Part shown: positions 59,768 to 64,000 of the stretch, in pieces
How the letters are laid out: the number at the start of each line of letters is the position of its first letter
Numbering within the stretch: position 1 is the stretch's first letter
NCBI RefSeq assembly: GCF_016031625.1
Contig: NZ_JACCHP010000011.1
Span: forward strand, 310,001-374,000
Length of the DNA stretch: 64,000 nt
Direction of reading: 5' to 3'
Origin: Bradyrhizobium agreste
GTDB lineage: Bacteria; Pseudomonadota; Alphaproteobacteria; Rhizobiales; Xanthobacteraceae
Notes under the pieces: generated by a model
What the model was told of the DNA's origin: nothing
What the model saw: only the letters and a program-made list of their open reading frames with translations
Database searches by the model: none
Translations under genes and position numbers: made by a program

Positions 59768-62710
59768 GTGCTGATCAAGCGAACACACCAGCATTCCCCG
59801 CGCCAGGGCTCCGTTGTCGAGTCCCTTGCGGGACAGGCCAGCGGTCTCGACCGCCGCAGCTTCCTGCGCAAATCCGGTGTTGCCGGCGGCGCGCTTGCTG
59901 CGCTTGGCACCATGCCGCTCGGCAGCGTGCGTAAGGCGGAAGCCGCAATGGCTGGTCCGCTCACCGCAGGCGCGACCATCCGTAAGAGCATCTGCACGCA
60001 TTGCGCCGTTGGCTGCACGGTGACGGCCGAGGTCTTGAACGGCGTATGGATCGGCCAGGAGCCCAGCTGGGATTCGCCGATCAATCGAGGCTCGCATTGC
60101 GCCAAGGGCGCTTCGGTGCGCGAACTCGTGCACAGCGAGCGGCGGCTGCGCTATCCGATGAAGCTCGTGGGCGGGCAGTGGACACGCGTGTCTTGGGACA
60201 CCGCGATCAACGAGATCGGAGACAAGCTTCAGGCCGTACGCGAGAAGTCGGGCCCCGATTCCGTCTATTGGCTCGGCTCGGCCAAGATGACCAACGAAGG
60301 CGCCTACCTATTCCGCAAGCTCGGTGCGTTCTGGGGGACCAACAACACCGATCACCAGGCTCGCATCTGCCATTCGACTACCGTCACCGGCGTCGCCAAT
60401 ACCTGGGGCTACGGTGCGATGACCAACAGCTACAATGATATCCGCAATGCGAAGACGCAGGTCGTCTTGGGCGGCAATCCAGCCGAGGCGCATCCGGTAT
60501 CGCTGCAACATCTGCTCGAGGGCAAGGAGCTGCAAAAGGCCAACTTCGTCGTCATCGACCCGCGCCTGACGCGCACGGCCGCGCATGCGACCGAATACGT
60601 GCGGATGCGGCCGGGCACCGACATCCCGGTGCTCTATGGCATGATGTGGCACATTCTCCAGAATGGCTGGGAGGACAAGGAGTTCATCCGCCAACGCGTC
60701 TACGGTTTCGACGACATCAAGAAAGAGGTTGAGAAGTGGCCTCCGGAAGAGGTCGAGCGCGTCACTGGCATTCCGGGCGAGCAGCTCAAGCGCGTCGCCA
60801 AAATGTTCGCCACCGAGAAGCCGGCAACCCTCATCTGGGCCATGGGCCAGACCCAGAAGACCGTCGGCACCGCCAATGTGCGGGCGAGCTGCATCGCGCT
60901 GCTGATGACCGGCAATGTCGGTAAGGCCGGCGCTGGCGCCAACATCTTCCGCGGCCACGACAACGTGCAGGGTGCGACCGATGTCGGGCTCGATATCGTC
61001 ACGCTGCCGTTCTACTACGGCCTCGCCGAAGGCGCCTGGAAGCATTGGTCGCGGGTCTGGGAGGTCGACTACGACTTCCTGAAGTCGCGCTTCGACTCCA
61101 AGCAGATCATGGAAACTCCCGGCATTCCGCTGACCCGCTGGTTCGAGGCGGTGACGCTGCCGAAGGATCAGGTCGCGCAGAAGGACAATGTGAAGGCGGT
61201 GTTCGTGCAGGGACACGCCTCCAACAGCATCACCCGCATTCCCGAGTCCCTCAATGGCCTGAAGGCGCTCGAGCTGCTCGTCATTGCCGACCCGCACCCG
61301 ACGACCTGGGCCTCGCTCGCCGTCGAGGCGGGCCGCAAGGATGGCGTCTACATTCTGCCGGTCGCCACGCAATTCGAATGCAAGGGGTCGCGCGTCGCCT
61401 CCAACCGCTCGCTGCAATGGGGCGAGCAGATCGTGAAGCCAATCTTCGAATCGAAGGATGATCTCGAGGTCATCTACCTGATGGCGAAGAAGCTCGGCTT
61501 CGCCGACCAGATGTTCAAGAAAATCAAGGTCGAGAACAATCTTCCCGAGGCGGAGGATGTGCTGCGCGAGATGAACCGCGGCAGCTGGTCGACCGGGTAT
61601 TGCGGGCAATCGCCCGAGCGCCTCAAGGCGCACATGAAGAACCAGGCCAAATTCGATATGCTGACGATGCGGGCGCCGAAGGACGATCCCGAGGTCGGAG
61701 GCGACTATTACGGTCTGCCCTGGCCGTGCTGGGGGTCACCGGAGGTCAAGCATCCCGGCACGCCGCTGCTCTACAACACCAATCTGCACGTGATGGACGG
61801 CGGCGGCACGTTCCGGCCGCGGTTCGGCATCGAACGCGAGGAGAAGCTGCCGGACGGCACGAGCCGGAAGGTGAGCCTGCTTGCGGACGGCTCGTACTCG
61901 CTGGGGTCGGGAATTCAGGACGGCTACCCAGAGTTCACACTGGCGAGCCTGAAGAAGCTCGGCTGGGACAGCGAGCTCACCGAAGCGGAAATGGCCGTCA
62001 TCAACAAGATCAATCCGGCCAATCCGGACGCTGTGTCGTGGGCGCTGGACCTGTCGGGAGGCATCCAGCGCGTGGCGCTGGCGCATGGCTGCGTTCCCTA
62101 CGGCAATGGCAAGGCGCGCATGAATGCCTTCGGCTTGCCCGATCCGATTCCCGTCCACCGCGAGCCGATCTACACGCCGCGCGTCGACCTCGTCGCCAAA
62201 TATCCGACGCTGCCCGACGCCAAGCAGTTCCGGATGCCGAATATCGGGTTTTCCGTGCAGAAGGCGGCGGTGGAGAAGGGTATTGCAAAACAGTTCCCAC
62301 TCATCCTGTCGTCCGGCCGTCTGGTCGAATATGAGGGCGGCGGCGAGGAGACCCGAACCAACCCGTGGCTTGCCGAATTGCAGCAGGACATGTTCATCGA
62401 GATCAATCCTGCCGACGCCGCCGAGCGCGGTGTCAAGGACGGTGGCTGGGTCTGGGTCACTGGTGCCGAGAATAATTCCAGGGCGAGGATGAAAGCGCTC
62501 GTCACCGAGCGCGTGGGCAAGGGCGTTGCCTGGATGCCATTCCACTTCGGCGGCTGGTTCGCGGGCAAGGATCTTCGCGGCAATTACCCGAAGGGCACCG
62601 ACCCGATCGTGCTCGGCGAAAGCGCCAACACGATCACGACCTACGGATACGACCCCGCGACGGGCATGCAGGAGCCCAAGGTCACTCTCTGCCAAATCGC
62701 GGCGGCTTAG
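59768..62710 (+). CDS. fdhA: Formate dehydrogenase catalytic subunit (molybdopterin, cysteine type)
   Basis: It oxidises formate at a bis-MGD molybdenum or tungsten centre. The 980-residue protein has a Tat motif DRRSFLRKSG at about 28-37, [4Fe-4S] cysteines C76, C79, C83 and C111, and the active site ARICHSTTVTG with Cys at about 201 where selenoenzymes have Sec, and the adjacent His. The AGAGANIFRGHDNVQGATD segment is also typical. GTG start. It forms FdhABC with the two downstream genes; NADH-linked diaphorase subunits are absent. Confidence 0.96.
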   Translation: MLIKRTHQHSPRQGSVVESLAGQASGLDRRSFLRKSGVAGGALAALGTMPLGSVRKAEAAMAGPLTAGATIRKSICTHCAVGCTVTAEVLNGVWIGQEPSWDSPINRGSHCAKGASVRELVHSERRLRYPMKLVGGQWTRVSWDTAINEIGDKLQAVREKSGPDSVYWLGSAKMTNEGAYLFRKLGAFWGTNNTDHQARICHSTTVTGVANTWGYGAMTNSYNDIRNAKTQVVLGGNPAEAHPVSLQHLLEGKELQKANFVVIDPRLTRTAAHATEYVRMRPGTDIPVLYGMMWHILQNGWEDKEFIRQRVYGFDDIKKEVEKWPPEEVERVTGIPGEQLKRVAKMFATEKPATLIWAMGQTQKTVGTANVRASCIALLMTGNVGKAGAGANIFRGHDNVQGATDVGLDIVTLPFYYGLAEGAWKHWSRVWEVDYDFLKSRFDSKQIMETPGIPLTRWFEAVTLPKDQVAQKDNVKAVFVQGHASNSITRIPESLNGLKALELLVIADPHPTTWASLAVEAGRKDGVYILPVATQFECKGSRVASNRSLQWGEQIVKPIFESKDDLEVIYLMAKKLGFADQMFKKIKVENNLPEAEDVLREMNRGSWSTGYCGQSPERLKAHMKNQAKFDMLTMRAPKDDPEVGGDYYGLPWPCWGSPEVKHPGTPLLYNTNLHVMDGGGTFRPRFGIEREEKLPDGTSRKVSLLADGSYSLGSGIQDGYPEFTLASLKKLGWDSELTEAEMAVINKINPANPDAVSWALDLSGGIQRVALAHGCVPYGNGKARMNAFGLPDPIPVHREPIYTPRVDLVAKYPTLPDAKQFRMPNIGFSVQKAAVEKGIAKQFPLILSSGRLVEYEGGGEETRTNPWLAELQQDMFIEINPADAAERGVKDGGWVWVTGAENNSRARMKALVTERVGKGVAWMPFHFGGWFAGKDLRGNYPKGTDPIVLGESANTITTYGYDPATGMQEPKVTLCQIAAA

Positions 62711-62721
62711 GAGTAACGACG

Positions 62722-63318
62722 ATGGCTCGGATGAAATTTCTCTGCGACGCTGATCGCTGCATCGAGTGCAACGCCTGCGTCACCGCCTGCAAGAACGAGC
62801 ACGAGGTGCCCTGGGGTATCAACCGGCGGCGCGTCGTCACCATCAACGACGGCAAGCCGGGCGAGCGCTCGATCTCGATGGCCTGCATGCACTGCACGGA
62901 CGCTCCTTGCGCGGCGGTGTGTCCGGTGAACTGCTTCTACACCACGGCCGATGCCGTGGTGCTGCACTCCAAGGACCTCTGCATCGGCTGCGGCTATTGC
63001 TTCTACGCCTGTCCGTTCGGCGCGCCGCAATATCCGAAGGTCGGAAACTTCGGCTCCCGCGGCAAGATGGACAAATGCACCTATTGCGCCGGCGGCCCGG
63101 AGGCCGACGGCAGCAAGGAGGAATACGCGAAATACGGTGCGAACCGGCTGGCCGAAGGCAAGCTGCCGCTGTGCGCCGAGATGTGCTCGACCAAATCCCT
63201 GCTTGCGGGCGACGGCGAGATCATCGCGCAGATCTACAAGGAGCGCGTCATGAAGCGCGGTTACGGCTCGGGTGCATGGGGCTGGAAGACCGCATATCGC
63301 GAGACAATCGAGTCCTGA
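62722..63318 (+). CDS. fdhB: Formate dehydrogenase iron-sulfur (beta) subunit
   Basis: A 198-residue electron-transfer subunit with four ferredoxin-type motifs: CIECNACVTACKNEHE, CMHCTDAPCAAVCPVNC, CIGCGYCFYACPFGAPQ and CTYCAGG with a later CAEMC. It carries electrons from FdhA to the cytochrome b subunit. It is shorter than E. coli FdoH and lacks the C-terminal anchor helix. An AGGAGT ribosome site precedes the ATG. Confidence 0.95.
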   Translation: MARMKFLCDADRCIECNACVTACKNEHEVPWGINRRRVVTINDGKPGERSISMACMHCTDAPCAAVCPVNCFYTTADAVVLHSKDLCIGCGYCFYACPFGAPQYPKVGNFGSRGKMDKCTYCAGGPEADGSKEEYAKYGANRLAEGKLPLCAEMCSTKSLLAGDGEIIAQIYKERVMKRGYGSGAWGWKTAYRETIES

Positions 63319-63357
63319 CGTGGGCAGCCGAAGGGCGCGCAAGACCGGGAGGACGTG

Positions 63358-64000
63358 ATGACGTCGTTTGGAAGGTTCATTCGTCTGGCGCTCGGCGCCT
63401 GGGCGCTGCTTCTTTTGGTGAGCATGGCGCCCGCGAGCGCTCAGCAGGTCAATCCGACCGCGAGCTCGGTCAAGGAGCAGCAGCTCCTGCAGGAGCTCAA
63501 TCGGATCCAGGGCCGCGTCAGCATTCCCGATCAGCGCTCCGGTGTGCTCGAGCAGCCGCAGGGACGGGAGTGGCGGGAGTTCCGCAATGTGACGCTGCGC
63601 TGGATCGGCGGCATCGCCATCCTCGGCACGATCGCCGCCATCGTGATCTTCTATCTCACCGTCGGGATGGTGCGTCTCGAATCCGGACGGTCCGGCCGCA
63701 CCATCGTGCGCTTCAACGCCTTCGAGCGCTTCGTGCACTGGCTGACGGCGACCTGCTTCATCGTGCTGGCGATTTCCGGGCTGAACATCACCTTCGGCCG
63801 GCCGCTCTTGCTGCCGCTGATCGGATTTGAAGCGTTCTCGGAATGGTCGCAATGGGCCAAGTACGCGCACAATTATCTGAGCTTCCCGTTCACGCTCGGC
63901 GTCGTCCTGATCTTCCTGATGTGGATCGGCGGCAATATCCCGAACAAGGTGGATATCGAATGGGCCAAGCGCGGCGGCGGGCTGATCGGACATGACCATC
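63358..64000 (+). CDS. fdhC: Formate dehydrogenase cytochrome b (gamma) subunit, 3' end cut off by window edge
   Basis: About 214 residues are present. A signal-like segment (LGAWALLLLVSMAPASA) precedes a periplasmic stretch, then membrane helices including WIGGIAILGTIAAIVIFYLTV and FVHWLTATCFIVLAISGLNITFG, where the His is a likely haem b ligand. It belongs to the FdoI/FdhC family and should pass electrons to quinone. A GGGAGG ribosome site lies before the ATG at 63358. The remaining haem ligands are outside the window. Confidence 0.93.
   Translation, partial: MTSFGRFIRLALGAWALLLLVSMAPASAQQVNPTASSVKEQQLLQELNRIQGRVSIPDQRSGVLEQPQGREWREFRNVTLRWIGGIAILGTIAAIVIFYLTVGMVRLESGRSGRTIVRFNAFERFVHWLTATCFIVLAISGLNITFGRPLLLPLIGFEAFSEWSQWAKYAHNYLSFPFTLGVVLIFLMWIGGNIPNKVDIEWAKRGGGLIGHDH

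Noticed and set aside
59768..62710. Possible selenocysteine formate dehydrogenase
   Set aside because: The active-site motif reads ARICHS with a Cys codon, and no in-frame TGA is present in the gene.

Overview
The window is GC-rich, densely coding alphaproteobacterial DNA, most like Bradyrhizobium or a close Rhizobiales relative. This placement is inferred from base composition, the aerobic cobalamin gene set with BluB, and the formate dehydrogenase accessory genes; no database search was possible. No rRNA, tRNA, CRISPR array or insertion sequence was seen.

Layout. 1-3215: a truncated alpha/beta hydrolase and a ring-cleaving dioxygenase, divergent from a LysR regulator, then a small secreted protein. 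3329-30315: a nearly complete aerobic (late cobalt insertion) vitamin B12 locus. Minus-strand groups are cobU-cobS-bluB and cobO-cobQ; plus-strand groups are cbiB-cobD, then DUF1636-cobW-cobN-cobG-cobH-cobI-cobJ, with cobK inverted, then cobL-cobE-cobM-cobB-cobA, a CbiM-like permease, cobF and cobT, followed by a minus-strand phosphatase and a plus-strand TonB receptor with a PepSY protein. Three cobalamin riboswitches, all on the plus strand, precede DUF1636-cobW-cobN, the CbiM-like gene and the TonB receptor. The cobaltochelatase CobS/CobT subunits are not in the window.

30662-41364: a family-5 (peptide/oligosaccharide) ABC importer with a Tat-type signal, a xylulokinase only 34 bases downstream, and a ribose/xylose-type ABC importer. 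41524-43903: a MarR regulator with a tandem operator-like repeat and a flavin monooxygenase. 43600-50627: a surface-glycan segment (GINT1-like protein, GT4 glycosyltransferase, flippase, FAD oxidoreductase, FemAB/GNAT-like protein). The monooxygenase and GINT1-like genes meet tail to tail across what looks like a rearrangement junction.

50822-64000: small membrane/secreted proteins, then a formate dehydrogenase locus. FdhA, FdhB and the start of FdhC form a membrane-bound, Tat-exported, cysteine-type enzyme. Upstream are a 72-residue Tat protein, a TorD chaperone fused to an HTH domain, and a translationally coupled block of uncharacterised genes (lipoate-ligase-like, DUF6505, DUF6352, DUF3305, DUF3306), with a divergent multi-[4Fe-4S] protein and a WD40-cytochrome c fusion. 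This accessory block is the best candidate for an undescribed system: its genes are recognisable as families but their collective job is unknown.

The B12 genes together make, amidate, adenosylate and complete cobalamin, import cobalt or corrinoid, and shut down through the riboswitches when the cofactor is plentiful. The formate genes build and mature a periplasm-facing formate oxidase feeding electrons to the quinone pool.
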